IMG/VR virus record: IMGVR_UViG_3300034106_004144
Span: 32,764 to 96,763 of that record
Strand: one strand, 5' to 3'
DNA from: a virus
Length of the DNA: 64,000 bases
The notes under the pieces were generated by a model. It saw nothing but the letters and a program-made list of their open reading frames with translations, did no database searches and was not told where the DNA came from. Of this stretch, positions 20,501-27,666 are shown one piece after another (position 1 is the stretch's first letter; the number at the start of each line of letters is the position of its first letter). A program made the position numbers and the translations under genes.

Positions 20501-22051
20501 TAGTGTTGTTTCTTGATCGGCTAAATAATCTGGTTGGTATTTGTTTTTACCAACATTATAAAATAAAGAATATCTTTGGCCTGAACCAGTTCTTCTTATA
20601 AAATACCCATCTCTATCTTCTTTTCTTGTTACTTGTTTACCCAATAAATTATCAATAAATTTGGCAAAGCCGCTTTTTGGTTCGCCGTCTGAATTAAATT
20701 CAACAACATTACCAAAACATTTAGGCGCCAAATCATCGTCAGTACTCATCGCAAAATCAAATGCTATTGGATTTGTAACACCAGCTAAACTACCAGCAAA
20801 TTCTGCGGCTTTTCCTAATGTAGTCGATGCCACACTAATTTCATAATTTCTTTCAAATAAATTAAACCAACCAAACGGATTTCTAACGATATTAGCCGCA
20901 GCAATTGGATTTGTTAAAGCTTCATCTAAGTTTGTACCGCCAAGAGTTTTTCTTTCAATAGCACGTTTAATTCTACTTTCAAAATTAAATTTTAACTCTA
21001 AAGCGGCAATATTCATCAATAACGTTTCGTTTGTTAACGGAGGCGTTCCACCGTTTAATAAAAACGACATAGGATCCGCAGAATTTGTCATAATTGCTAA
21101 CGGATTTATTGATGTTTGTATGTTTAAGAATGAACTTGGTTCATATTCTTGTGGCCCAGCATAATTAAAAACACCAGAATTATAAGCATCCACATATGGT
21201 TTACTAAAAACGTCTGGTTTTAAACTTAGAACTGTTGGTTCAAATTGATTGATCTCAACTGGAAAATATCTATTTTGTTGTAATTGTAGTTGCAATGCAA
21301 CTTCTGGCGTCTGATTTGAAAGTAACGATACGCTTATGGCATTTGGTATATTTAAATCGTTAATTAACGTTAGTTTACCAATTGATTGCAATAATGAGGT
21401 ATATGTGTAACCACCTTGGCTTAAATAATCATATAACGGATCATTTTCTGAAGGGTCACTAATATTAATTGGTTTGTTTTTCTTAAATAATTTTTGTCTT
21501 TCTACATTCGCGGCGTTATCAACTGTACCTGGGTTTAACACAACACTGTCACCAATTGATGTGTCTTGACCAATTCCACTAAGATACCCAGAAGATATAT
21601 TTGCTAAAATATCTGGTGGTGTTTGTAAGTTTCTATTTAAATTCTTTTGTCTCGGATTGATAGAATCAGTCACAACATTACCAGGATTGGTTACGTTATA
21701 ATCGTTGATGTCAGTTGGTAAGCCTCTACCAGAAAGGTATTGTTGAGTTAAACTTTGATTTGCGGTGATATTACCTATACCAGTTGCAATTTCATTAGGT
21801 GTTTGTAAGTTTTTATTTAAATTCTTTTGTCTTGGGTTGACAGAATCGGTCACAACATTACCAGGATCGGTTAATTTAACCGAAGCCTTATCTGTTTTAA
21901 TAACCGCATCCTTACCTAATGCATCAATATATGCCGCATATAACGCAGCACCACTCAAATCAACCAAACCCAGAACAACATCTGGTGGTGTTTTTAAATT
22001 TAATTTTAGAACCTCGTCTCTAAATTGTTCAGAAAATATCTTAAGACCCAT
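14594..22051 (-). CDS. Giant baseplate protein with internal OmpA-like peptidoglycan-binding domain
   Basis: 2485 aa. The N terminus carries a 60-residue repeat with the signature NPGNVVTDS, NPRQKN, NLQTP (two clear copies and a decayed third). Near residues 1010-1175 an OmpA-like domain is visible: LFFENDVPLRP at its start and, after a long insertion, KITIETHASPLG and NILSRRRFISTLKWL, matching the OmpA pattern of a beta strand, a turn and a helix beginning LSxRR. Around 850 there is MWFPPYDIKFTDN, typical of large baseplate proteins. The C-terminal half is Asn/Tyr-rich and unassigned. It lies between the tape measure gene and gp53-like gene. I infer a baseplate scaffold that touches the host wall; it may correspond functionally to several smaller T4 wedge proteins. 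Confidence 0.75.
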   Translation of the reverse strand: MGLKIFSEQFRDEVLKLNLKTPPDVVLGLVDLSGAALYAAYIDALGKDAVIKTDKASVKLTDPGNVVTDSVNPRQKNLNKNLQTPNEIATGIGNITANQSLTQQYLSGRGLPTDINDYNVTNPGNVVTDSINPRQKNLNRNLQTPPDILANISSGYLSGIGQDTSIGDSVVLNPGTVDNAANVERQKLFKKNKPINISDPSENDPLYDYLSQGGYTYTSLLQSIGKLTLINDLNIPNAISVSLLSNQTPEVALQLQLQQNRYFPVEINQFEPTVLSLKPDVFSKPYVDAYNSGVFNYAGPQEYEPSSFLNIQTSINPLAIMTNSADPMSFLLNGGTPPLTNETLLMNIAALELKFNFESRIKRAIERKTLGGTNLDEALTNPIAAANIVRNPFGWFNLFERNYEISVASTTLGKAAEFAGSLAGVTNPIAFDFAMSTDDDLAPKCFGNVVEFNSDGEPKSGFAKFIDNLLGKQVTRKEDRDGYFIRRTGSGQRYSLFYNVGKNKYQPDYLADQETTLFLGQEELQELRKIGGYFGIGAGETPEGRYYIGNKGKYDDPFYLLQDADGHQVRSNQAIVESLKKGNLTLINQYEEPGYSGSDTDGIDRPQGVSEYGSVKTHFIWKSSTAQDKAFDFKTNQKAQPVPINIDGTSSLLSVNKFKQGNFRECSILYTTSQLLEKGIQTEFGVFNSPIDQTITKFYDGYDFMSRANGTILPKKTERLNKQGDVIGYRYLVPGLDPTGKRSDREMYNEAELCRVWTKIKPYNKVTDLVRYKELIRKERNSVIDRFGNYNIFPSELNVNTGYGRLGDGSGDAVVEYFGERRARKYMFSIENLAWRDYKANNYYGKTDLPACEKGPNGGRVMWFPPYDIKFTDNTSANWTTHQFLGRPEPIYTYNNSERTGTLSWKIVVDHPSILNLLTQKELARLTDGEVDELLAAFWAGCLDFDVFELARIWNQFTQSDIDYFKKVIGDLDLTKSNEKLKPKLEKVITYKQPEADQTITIDREKPKSIIDGDCLFFENDVPLRPNDFDKNISPIYDTGKIESFDILFTRYYELTKGVDITNNAEAIKNNYRSSGIIPPEWIRYNYTIGKDSAENYMESTESGKPKWYGMQKQFQTIEQDLSDPKYKGFDLKITIETHASPLGPDQGTANYNNILSRRRFISTLKWLVTKVISKGDLGKIYYDNDDPLEANDWFDSYLEQLYTGTQSIVSFKRDGAKPDTKDTITFVLTEAKGITSTDAIKEMIPNPQTAGPNKNIFYTVDAPDPNSTTKVKYCCFETDALAKKAITGNWIPGVNSSHIGTIEAKIDRPYKDVVCGALSIVSSFARRAEIKVEVINKPEEIKKPKEAIPVETTIITQEEKPLTYENVTKREIAQRIINKMITECDYFELLRADTPFMYDSLKQKLKYFQPAFHAITPEGLNARLTFLQQCLRPGETIKRKHGEDSCDASNTAFGKPPICVLRIGDFYHTKIAIDNLSISYEPLVWDLNPEGIGAQPMIADVQLSFKYIGGSGLRKYVDELQNALSFNYYANADVYDDRTFANKDLFERNLINLERSFFDNNTLDLIPIVAAAERIVPADFLDDVPYGTIGVITKKRIPTTPGGNYSMDLFTANAYNQSTVYQPYEIVSDQGKFYLRKADNEKDLLTQNTLNGSQAPVTNKKYWEEIKWRNYGEQAFVLEFSNVSKDPNNPNQYLDKSYFNWYEVHYRDIFKQLYETYAEVFNGNMNFNTVTDSNMTLMDLVLNKNYNKRLTKTNSNNIITGTTGSTTSNQGIDLTDPLAEMGLLPNNDDVFNDITGITTGTTNGKYNLFTIFDKEAIERNYVEYGSYDLLNKNLSDQMKTAKLSPLKLHLNPQNYMYKIGDGNTLVSTAGTFDDLSRFDPGNFTGGYQSNTTKTNAEVAGFYFKNYTDYSENINDIVLALGEEMALKIKLNLCHFWHKTDKSKNVFDQYLQNFESTHQKIFTDFLIEKLKTYISGVTEEKRVVLRDLERNTGKLVSLVNGLSVVLDGYDIKTDETKTYRYEVIPNEYKLKTSAETLFGYDPYYKYKTMSFNNYELLEFADIKIVIDDSELNYGNKLKFLSLGNGNYFFKQISKDSKIQQISGNAYTFNNSLPESVAIKNNVSLSPTAANFEVTSGITLNLSYDKNAIPGTTTTLSVQPTGNDDTTGSYAEHYPMTYTFEKLNYEFFEFSNKALDIMLNDNFMSKKFDLDIKFDESKDFYTQVVANDLTSLFYYGDNANFVNTNISYYTLSTGSTAGTVTESIINQINDFVPYNYIIPKSLIQFVPKQSSTNYNTMSGDTINLSGFIDLFFIKIFADLSDTDKADLSKKILAEKPTKGITGNEKAKKQQQDKKLAKIDNILTSIFTIIKDYVTAANQKTNPLYNEYIKNEENVVKKLNKILIDNETYTIFKPDFIANKLLKGGVDDYTVVIKDTYEVKGSSLYNYILFTNTRGLFNITSQSEDPEIIEKATETEFNKYQKELGII
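21621..21874 (-). repeat. In-frame tandem repeat, 180-nt period, in the giant OmpA-domain protein
   Basis: Positions 21621-21694 and 21801-21874 are almost identical and exactly 180 nt apart, encoding two copies of a 60-residue unit whose conserved part is PGNVVTDS(V/I)NPRQKN. A third, decayed copy follows toward the protein interior (NPGTV, ERQKLFKKN), and the TPPDV at the protein start marks the edge of the first unit. The units may bind a repeated partner on the baseplate. Confidence 0.8.
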
Positions 22052-22067
22052 TTTATTGAATAAATTT

Positions 22068-24866
22068 TTATATTAATGGTTGTATTGGTGCAACATTACC
22101 ATTTTGGTAGTTACCAAAACCCCTATTGTATGAATCCGTAATTGATTTAAGCCTAGAACCAATCAAATCTCTTGCACCATACATTTGATCCCAAGTAACA
22201 ACTTTTCCATCGTCTGATTTTATTGTAATAACTCCACTATGTTGAACTGCGTTTGTTGAGCCTCGACCACCAGAACCTGCGGCTCTTTCAGCGGCTGCTT
22301 GATCTATAAATTGAACCATATCTCCTTTGTTAAATTTAGCGTATGTACCGTCTTTATAAATAACACCATCGTCAAATGCTCCAGCGTCATAAGCATCTAT
22401 ACCAGCGTTAGCGGCATCTAGCCCAATAGATATGGCGGTTCCAACACCTGGGAATGTTGATGCAACACCCGATCCTAAAGCAAGTGCGGCTTGTCCCCAA
22501 TCACCTTCAGCGGCTTGGCTAATAGCATCTATAATACCTATAGCTAAGCCAACACCTGGTATTCTTTTAGCTATTTGTTTACCAACTAACTTACCAGCTG
22601 TTTGCGCCCCTAATTTAGCGCCAATTTTTTTACCAGCAACGGGTATACCTTTTTTAAGTAAAGCTTCTCCAGTCTTTAAACCCGCTTTAGTTGTAAAATT
22701 ACTAAATGATTTATCACCTTCCATTTTGCCAGCTAATTCAGATTGGGCGTTTTCGCCGTACATGCCTTTGAGAAAATCACTACTAGCTATTGCTTCTTGT
22801 TGCATTTTTAAACCAGCGTTTTTCATTTTATCACCCAAACCAAATGGTAATGAATCACCTATAATAGCAAGTAAAGCACCCATACCATTTTTTAATATTG
22901 GTGTTACAAATGTTATAATTTCACTGATAATTGGTATCGCAACTTCTTTAAACAACAATCCAAGTGTTTTACCAACCTTAGTCATAAAACTACCGTCACC
23001 TTTAAATATCTCTTCGACTTTTTCAAAGATTGATTTTGCTTTATCTAATAATATTTTAAAACCTTCAGCCAAACCATTTGATCCCATGATTTCTTCGGTA
23101 ACAAATTTAGCTATTCTGGTTCCAGCACCCTCAACCATTTGTAAAAATGATTCAAAATCTGTACTACCAAATAATTTATTAAATACAGTTGAAAATCCTA
23201 ACATAAATCTATCAACGATCATTGATAATCTTTCAAGAAGATTTTTTCTTTGTATTGCGGCATCTTCATTTTTCTTTCTAGCATCAATTATTGCCTTTAA
23301 TTGGTTTTTGTCCGTGATATTTTCAAGTAATTTTGTTGTACCATCAGACATTCTTATTTCGTATTTACCCTGTTGGTTTAATTGCATTAAACTTGCAATA
23401 CCTAAACGATCCTCTTCTTCTAAACCCATTAAACTAAAACCAGCTTTACCGAGTGCGGTCATTTTATCCGCAATCTTAGCTTGTTCTAAAGCAGTATTTT
23501 TAAGTTCATTATAATCTTGACCTAATGTTTCAGCAGCTATTTGGAGCATTTTTCTTTCAGCTGGTGGTATAATAAAATCTTTACCACTTTTGATTATAGC
23601 ACCTTTTACTAAACCAGTAACTCTTTCAGCTAATTTAGCTGGATCATTCATGGATTCAAATGCGAGTTGCATTGGATCACCAAAATTCTCAGCAAATTTT
23701 CCACCTAACACTTGCATTTTTGCGGATGCCTCAACAGCTTTTTCTAAATCAGAAAAAGAATCTGTAAACGATTCGGTTGATTTTACAATATCAAATCTAA
23801 TTGCGGTAGCTTTTGCCGCTAATTTTGTTAAATTATCTAAACCTCTACCAAAACCAATACCACTTAAACTTTCAACAAGACCTTTGTATGTTTTTAATAC
23901 TTTTGTGGAGTTTAAATTCATTTTAGCGGCCACATTTCTGGCTTTATCGGTTAAGTTAATTGTTCTTTCGAGTGATATACCAATATTATCAAAGCTAGAT
24001 GCTAATTCAGCGGCACCTTGTACGCCTAAATTTGTACCTAAACCTAATTCAATTAATTGTTCAACCTCACGTTCGTTGAATAATCTATTCTTACCAGTGG
24101 TTTCACTAAATGTTGACATTAACATTGCAACATCTTTCATTGTTCCACCAAATTTCATGGCTGACAATGTAAGTGATGCAAAATTATTTAATAAACCCCT
24201 CGATTCTTCAGCCGTTAATCCAATATCAGCCGCTAAATTTCCAACTGTACTTTGTATTTCTAAAAATGTATTAAAGGCTTTTTTAAGCGGAGCTAAAACC
24301 ATCTTAACAAGAATGCTACCAACCTTTATTAAGGTTGATGCGACAGTTCCTAATATAGAAAATACCGAACCTAATACGCTACCAATACTAACCATAACGT
24401 CAGATATAGCAGCGCCGACAGATCCCATTCTACCCAACAATGGTATAGTTCTTCTCATTTGTTGTTGTGTAACCTTATTCATTTGGTTATCCAACTTCAT
24501 TTTGTCTCTTTGTTTCGTTAAAGCATCAGCAAATGCTGTGTCACCTTTTTTTCTAGCTTTTAATATTTTTAACTCTAGTTTTTCAATTAAAGCATCATTT
24601 TCTTTAATTTTTTTACTAAACTCTAAATTTTGTTTTTGTTGTTCTCTGATTTTTTTACCAACACTAGCAACTCTCTTTAATACATTTAACCCTTTGACAT
24701 CGGATTTTAACATATCTTTTCTTGCTTTACCAACGTTCATTTCTGCGGTGTATACATCATTAAGTATATCACGCATTTGTTCAGCATTAACGACACCAGC
24801 AGCTAGTGCTCGTTCAAGAACACCGCCAGCTTCAGTAAATTGCCTAAAAAGATCTCCTTGAGCCAT
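22068..24866 (-). CDS. Tail tape-measure-like protein
   Basis: 932 aa. Residues 1-135 are basic and helical with coiled-coil character (VGKKIREQQKQNLEFSKKI, KARKKGDTAFADALTKQRDK). A hydrophobic, Gly-rich region follows at about 145-205 (GSVGAAISDVMVSIGSVLGS, ILGTVASTLIKVGSILVKM), then long helices, and near the C terminus a second Gly/Ala-rich segment (KIGAKLGAQTAGKLVGKQIA). This is the usual composition of tape measure proteins, which set tail length and are ejected into the membrane. T4 gp29 is 590 aa, so a longer tail would be predicted if length scales. The gene is downstream of the gp26-like chaperone gene with its frameshift candidate, the normal arrangement. Two long antisense frames here are shadows. 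Confidence 0.8.
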   Translation of the reverse strand: MAQGDLFRQFTEAGGVLERALAAGVVNAEQMRDILNDVYTAEMNVGKARKDMLKSDVKGLNVLKRVASVGKKIREQQKQNLEFSKKIKENDALIEKLELKILKARKKGDTAFADALTKQRDKMKLDNQMNKVTQQQMRRTIPLLGRMGSVGAAISDVMVSIGSVLGSVFSILGTVASTLIKVGSILVKMVLAPLKKAFNTFLEIQSTVGNLAADIGLTAEESRGLLNNFASLTLSAMKFGGTMKDVAMLMSTFSETTGKNRLFNEREVEQLIELGLGTNLGVQGAAELASSFDNIGISLERTINLTDKARNVAAKMNLNSTKVLKTYKGLVESLSGIGFGRGLDNLTKLAAKATAIRFDIVKSTESFTDSFSDLEKAVEASAKMQVLGGKFAENFGDPMQLAFESMNDPAKLAERVTGLVKGAIIKSGKDFIIPPAERKMLQIAAETLGQDYNELKNTALEQAKIADKMTALGKAGFSLMGLEEEDRLGIASLMQLNQQGKYEIRMSDGTTKLLENITDKNQLKAIIDARKKNEDAAIQRKNLLERLSMIVDRFMLGFSTVFNKLFGSTDFESFLQMVEGAGTRIAKFVTEEIMGSNGLAEGFKILLDKAKSIFEKVEEIFKGDGSFMTKVGKTLGLLFKEVAIPIISEIITFVTPILKNGMGALLAIIGDSLPFGLGDKMKNAGLKMQQEAIASSDFLKGMYGENAQSELAGKMEGDKSFSNFTTKAGLKTGEALLKKGIPVAGKKIGAKLGAQTAGKLVGKQIAKRIPGVGLAIGIIDAISQAAEGDWGQAALALGSGVASTFPGVGTAISIGLDAANAGIDAYDAGAFDDGVIYKDGTYAKFNKGDMVQFIDQAAAERAAGSGGRGSTNAVQHSGVITIKSDDGKVVTWDQMYGARDLIGSRLKSITDSYNRGFGNYQNGNVAPIQPLI

Positions 24867-24874
24867 TCGTTAAA

Positions 24875-25546
24875 TTAAAAATCTATTGTAATTATTTTTC
24901 CACCACTACCTAATAAAGCGTTGTTAATATTATAAGATGATTTATTATTATTTAAATCATTATAAAAACTTCTAAAATCATTTTGATTAAAAGCTCTATT
25001 TTTAATTACCATACCAACTAAATCAGTTAACTTATCATCATTAAATATGATTGATATTGATTTACCTTTTAAAAGTACTAAAGTATCACCTTCTAAATTT
25101 GTCGATGATATTAAATAACTGAATTTTGAATTAAAAGTATTTTGGTCTAAATCAGCCGCTGGTAAAACCCTGTGAGTTTTCATTAAGGCGTAAATTTTAT
25201 AAATATCTCTATGGTGTTTTGTTGGTAAATCAACTGTTCTACCATCAATATCAACTCTAGTTGCACCACTACCTCTTAACAATTGATCAGCTGCGTATTG
25301 AATCTCTCTTGTATTTTGGTCTGTCTTGGACATTATATTTAATAGTTTTTGATCTCTATCACTTAACCCAAGTCCTCTTTTAACTTTGTTCATTAATTGA
25401 TTTATGATACCCCTATCATTTGGTTTAAACACTTGTTTAATATCTTGTTGACTACCTTTAAGAACTTCATTAATGTTTTCATCATTTGTTGTGAAATCAT
25501 TATTTTCGATCATACGTATTCTTTCTTTTATTTTTTCGATAGACAT
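24875..25546 (-). CDS. Unknown protein between tail chaperone and tape measure
   Basis: 223 aa, not recognised. It is polar, Asn/Asp-rich and mostly helical at the start (IEKIKERIRMIEN), followed by a part with a conserved look (TREIQYAADQLLRGSGATRV, KHHRDIYKIYALMKTH), then a strand-rich C terminus (GDTLVLLKGKSISIIFNDD). It begins 16 nt after the late-type box at 25563-25570 and ends 8 nt before the tape measure gene, so it heads the operon that continues through the baseplate genes. Position suggests a tail-assembly or baseplate role. Confidence 0.65.
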   Translation of the reverse strand: MSIEKIKERIRMIENNDFTTNDENINEVLKGSQQDIKQVFKPNDRGIINQLMNKVKRGLGLSDRDQKLLNIMSKTDQNTREIQYAADQLLRGSGATRVDIDGRTVDLPTKHHRDIYKIYALMKTHRVLPAADLDQNTFNSKFSYLISSTNLEGDTLVLLKGKSISIIFNDDKLTDLVGMVIKNRAFNQNDFRSFYNDLNNNKSSYNINNALLGSGGKIITIDF

Positions 25547-25562
25547 GATTTTTTACTTTTTA

Positions 25563-25570
25563 TATAAATA
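25563..25570 (-). promoter_or_regulatory. Putative late promoter box of the baseplate operon
   Basis: The minus strand reads AACTATTTATATAAAAAG, with TATTTATA at 25570-25563, 16 nt before the ATG at 25546. It follows directly after the terminator at 25585-25606, consistent with the start of a new transcription unit. Confidence 0.6.
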
Positions 25571-25584
25571 GTTTTAAATTAAAA

Positions 25585-25606
25585 AACCCACAAGAAATTG
25601 TGGGTT
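25585..25606 (-). terminator. Intrinsic terminator after the gp26-like chaperone unit
   Basis: On the minus strand AACCCACAA (25606-25598) pairs with TTGTGGGTT (25593-25585) across a 4-nt loop, followed by a further run of Ts. It lies 5 nt beyond the stop of the frameshifted extension reading frame at 25611, so it ends the transcript after that extension, which argues the extension is expressed. Confidence 0.85.
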
Positions 25607-25610
25607 CTAT

Positions 25611-25880
25611 TTATTTTCTTTTAGAATTAGCTTTGGCAACTTCTCTTTCTCTATGTTCCTTAACTTTTTTATTCTCTTCCATTAGTATATCAATAAAAGC
25701 CCTTCTCTCATAAACTGGCATATGTAATATATCAGCGTAGCTAAAATTACCGTGTTTTATGAGAATGTAGAACTCATAGAGTATATCTTTCTTATAAGTC
25801 GAGGTAAGGCCAAAGAAATTTTGAGGTAATCGGAAGTTCACCAAAAAAAAATTCACCACTTGGCGCTTGGATTGATACAT
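25611..25880 (-). CDS. C-terminal extension reading frame of the tail assembly chaperone (reached by frameshift)
   Basis: 89 codons from the first ATG, overlapping the gp26-like gene by 89 nt in another frame. The residues after the overlap (ILIKHGNFSYADILHMPVYERR, then DILMEENKKVKEHREREV in part) resemble the small helical domain commonly found after the gp26-type protein in T4-like phages and the T part of GT-type chaperones. The ATG at 25880 lies deep inside the upstream gene and nothing like a start signal precedes it, so I think the reading frame is normally entered at the T9 run (25843-25851). The fused product would be about 300 aa. The upstream gene to this frame is a +1 (equivalently -2) shift. 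Confidence 0.6.
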   Translation of the reverse strand: MYQSKRQVVNFFLVNFRLPQNFFGLTSTYKKDILYEFYILIKHGNFSYADILHMPVYERRAFIDILMEENKKVKEHREREVAKANSKRK

Positions 25881-26547
25881 TAAGATCTAAACCTGGTTCA
25901 TTATCATTAATGTACTTTCTAAGAGCCCCAGAATCACCAACTGGCATCTGATCAATAAATGATTGAATTTGTCCTCTATCTCTTATACCATCAATTTCTG
26001 TAACTTGAGCTGTTAATCTCATGGTTAATAATTGAGAAATAGCATTTTGACCAAGCTTCTTTCTTCTAGCTTCATCTTCTTTAACCAGTTTTTCATCTTC
26101 ATCGGCTGTTAAATATTTAAATTTAACTTTCTTTTTACTTCTTGGTAAGAAAAAATCACATTCACCATTTTCATCTGGATTAATAGAAATTTCTTTAGCC
26201 TGGAATTGACTGATATCAATTTCGGTTTCAAATCTTTCCCCAGTCTTAGGGTCAGATAACTCAACTGGATACATTTCACCATAACCAGTAGCTCTTAAAA
26301 AGAAGAGAATTGCGTTTTTATCACCAGAAAGCATTTGACCAGCTTTTAAATCTTGGTCGATTACTTTTTTGTCTAACAAAACGTCAATAACTTTACCACT
26401 CTGTAAAAGGTTTGGTGATGTCAAGATGTTTTCATCAGCAGCTGTTAAGTAAGCCACTTTAACAGTTGATTTTTTATTTTTGTAAAATTTACCTTGCGAA
26501 GGCAAAGAAATCACGTCATGCGCTGGTTCCATAAATGAATTATCCAT
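25792..26547 (-). CDS. gp26-like baseplate/tail assembly protein (T4 baseplate protein family)
   Basis: 251 aa. The N-terminal pattern ISLPSQGKFY followed by VAYLTAADENIL, then GDKNAILFFLRATGYGEMY, matches the family of T4 gp26-type baseplate assembly proteins (Pfam T4_baseplate). The C terminus ends FGELPITSKFLWPYLDL; the F-(F/L)-W-P ending is usual in this family, so the zero-frame stop appears genuine rather than a sequencing artefact. By position, upstream of the tape measure and with a second frame reachable by frameshift, it would act as the tape-measure chaperone. A weak late-like box (CTATTTAAG on the minus strand at about 26592-26584) lies 37-38 nt upstream of the ATG. Confidence 0.75.
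   Translation of the reverse strand: MDNSFMEPAHDVISLPSQGKFYKNKKSTVKVAYLTAADENILTSPNLLQSGKVIDVLLDKKVIDQDLKAGQMLSGDKNAILFFLRATGYGEMYPVELSDPKTGERFETEIDISQFQAKEISINPDENGECDFFLPRSKKKVKFKYLTADEDEKLVKEDEARRKKLGQNAISQLLTMRLTAQVTEIDGIRDRGQIQSFIDQMPVGDSGALRKYINDNEPGLDLNVSIQAPSGEFFFGELPITSKFLWPYLDL
25843..25851 (-). other. Candidate programmed frameshift / slippage site (T9 run)
   Basis: The coding (minus) strand reads GGTGAA, then nine Ts, then GGTGAAC. Zero frame reads Gly-Glu-Phe-Phe-Phe-Gly; the frame of the 89-codon extension reads Phe-Phe-Leu-Val across the same run. A +1 or -2 shift at the ribosome, or polymerase slippage on the homopolymer, would join the two frames 15 codons or so before the zero-frame stop. 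Confidence 0.6.
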
Positions 26548-26666
26548 ATAATAATTTTTTTTGTTCTTTAATTATAATCTATTCTTAAATAGTGTAAACT
26601 ATCTTTTTTTTATTTTTTACCGTTTACTTGAGATTTCACGGTAATTATAGTTAATAATAGAACAAT

Positions 26667-27068
26667 ATGGCTAAAAAGAAAAGTAAAATCGGTAAAATGT
26701 TTAAAAAAATGAATGGTACATCAAGTCTTGAGACAACCTTTGGTGAATTACTAACTTCGATGGGTGTGTCATTTGAACCACATTTTATCTTTAAAAATAG
26801 GGAATATGATTTTTTATTAACTGATTACAATATATTGGTTGAAACCCATGGATGTTTTTTTCATTGCTGTAAAACGCACAACCCAGAACCAAAATACGCT
26901 TTCCAAAGAAAAAATTTAAAAAACGATCAACATAAAGTTAAGATTGTTAAGTTTGATAAGACTTACACTTTATTGGTGATTTGGGAACATGAAATGAAAG
27001 AAACTAAAAACGTTAAAAAAAAGATAAACGAATTTATCAACAAATACGGTAATCTATTGAATGGATAA
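26667..27068 (+). CDS. Vsr-like (PD-(D/E)XK / EDxHD) endonuclease, probably free-standing
   Basis: 133 aa, the only plus-strand gene within the tail region. Residue landmarks are E22 (SSLETTFGELL), D48 in NREYDFLL, the pair around HGCFFH (61-66) and a C-terminal LLVIWEHEM; the order Asp, H-G-C-F-(W/F)-H, and W-E-H is that of very-short-patch-repair nucleases and of the related EDxHD homing endonucleases. The N terminus is strongly basic (MAKKKSKIGKMFKKM), fitting DNA binding. It sits between gp26-like and tube genes with its own convergent terminator. Function could be repair, host or competitor DNA cleavage, or homing; the orphan orientation favours mobility. I cannot decide among these. Confidence 0.65.
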   Translation: MAKKKSKIGKMFKKMNGTSSLETTFGELLTSMGVSFEPHFIFKNREYDFLLTDYNILVETHGCFFHCCKTHNPEPKYAFQRKNLKNDQHKVKIVKFDKTYTLLVIWEHEMKETKNVKKKINEFINKYGNLLNG

Positions 27069-27116
27069 AAAAAAGACCCGATTGCTGATCTTACGGTAAG
27101 CAAATCGGGTACTGTT
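27067..27116. terminator. Bidirectional terminator between the Vsr-like gene and the tail tube gene
   Basis: ACCCGATTGCT (27076-27086) pairs with AGCAAATCGGGT (27099-27110), with one bulge, around a 12-nt loop. A run of As (27067-27074) on one side serves as T-tract for the minus direction, and T-rich sequence follows on the plus side. It separates convergent genes ending at 27068 and 27135. Confidence 0.85.
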
Positions 27117-27134
27117 ATTATCTTTATTACAAAA

Positions 27135-27623
27135 TTAGTATACCAAGATACATCTATCTGGTCTAAGAGTAGCTGTGATTTCAGCAATATCTTCTGCACT
27201 GTAATCCAATGAACCAAAGTCAACGTTGGTCAAGAATGTTCCCTGAAGGATCCATTTTTCAACAACAACACCAGTTGGGTCTAACATCTCAAGTTCGATG
27301 TCTTTCTTATAACCAGCTGCGTAACCCATACGACCTGTAACAGATTCGGCATGTAGACGAACCCACTCCATTAACGCTTGAGCGGCTGATGGCCCAATAG
27401 GGTCTTTAAATGTAACGTCAATAGATTCCCAGTTAAATCTACCAGCTACATAAGTTGATGTATTCAAAAACGGGATTTCAACCTCACCAATGGTGATCTT
27501 AGGTCTTGACGTTGAAATTACAAACCATTCGTTAATACCCAATGAACTTGGAAATCTTAGGATAAACCTGTTTTGTTTCTTCGGTTCGTAAGGTACAGGC
27601 ATTTTCATTAATAAGTTCGCCAT
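27135..27623 (-). CDS. 19: Tail tube protein (gp19-like)
   Basis: 162 aa, the size of T4 gp19 (163 aa). Typical features are the N-terminal MPVPYEPKKQNRFILRFPS, the ISTSRPKITIGEVEIPFLN segment and the final strands (AEITATLRPDRCILVY). These proteins stack as hexameric rings to form the inner tail tube. It has its own transcription unit: a late-type box at 27659-27666 and a bidirectional terminator after its stop, which suits an abundant structural protein. Confidence 0.9.
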   Translation of the reverse strand: MANLLMKMPVPYEPKKQNRFILRFPSSLGINEWFVISTSRPKITIGEVEIPFLNTSTYVAGRFNWESIDVTFKDPIGPSAAQALMEWVRLHAESVTGRMGYAAGYKKDIELEMLDPTGVVVEKWILQGTFLTNVDFGSLDYSAEDIAEITATLRPDRCILVY

Positions 27624-27658
27624 AATTTTCTATTTTTTTTAATTGATTATTTCTTTTA

Positions 27659-27666
27659 TATAAATA
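27659..27666 (-). promoter_or_regulatory. Putative late promoter box of the tail tube gene
   Basis: The minus strand reads CCAGATATTTATATAAAAG, with TATTTATA at 27666-27659, 35 nt upstream of the tube ATG at 27623. It matches the other late-type boxes in both the core and the A-rich downstream flank. Confidence 0.6.

Noticed and set aside
22432-24861. Two long plus-strand open frames (360 and 423 codons) opposite the tape-measure-like gene
   Set aside because: They are antisense shadows: hydrophobic Ile/Leu/Ser/Pro composition, no start signals, and they exist because the coding strand has few codons that give stops in that frame.
25843-25851. Explanation of the two chaperone frames as a simple sequencing error in the T9 run
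   Set aside because: Not excluded, but the zero-frame C terminus (FLWP) is family-like and the overlap/terminator arrangement fits programmed frameshifting; kept as the alternative in the finding.
26618-26643. Inverted repeat TACCGT ... ACGGTA before the Vsr-like gene as an operator
   Set aside because: Only 6-bp arms with a 14-nt spacer; expected by chance in AT-rich DNA, and the nearby TTG/TAATAATA is a poor promoter match.
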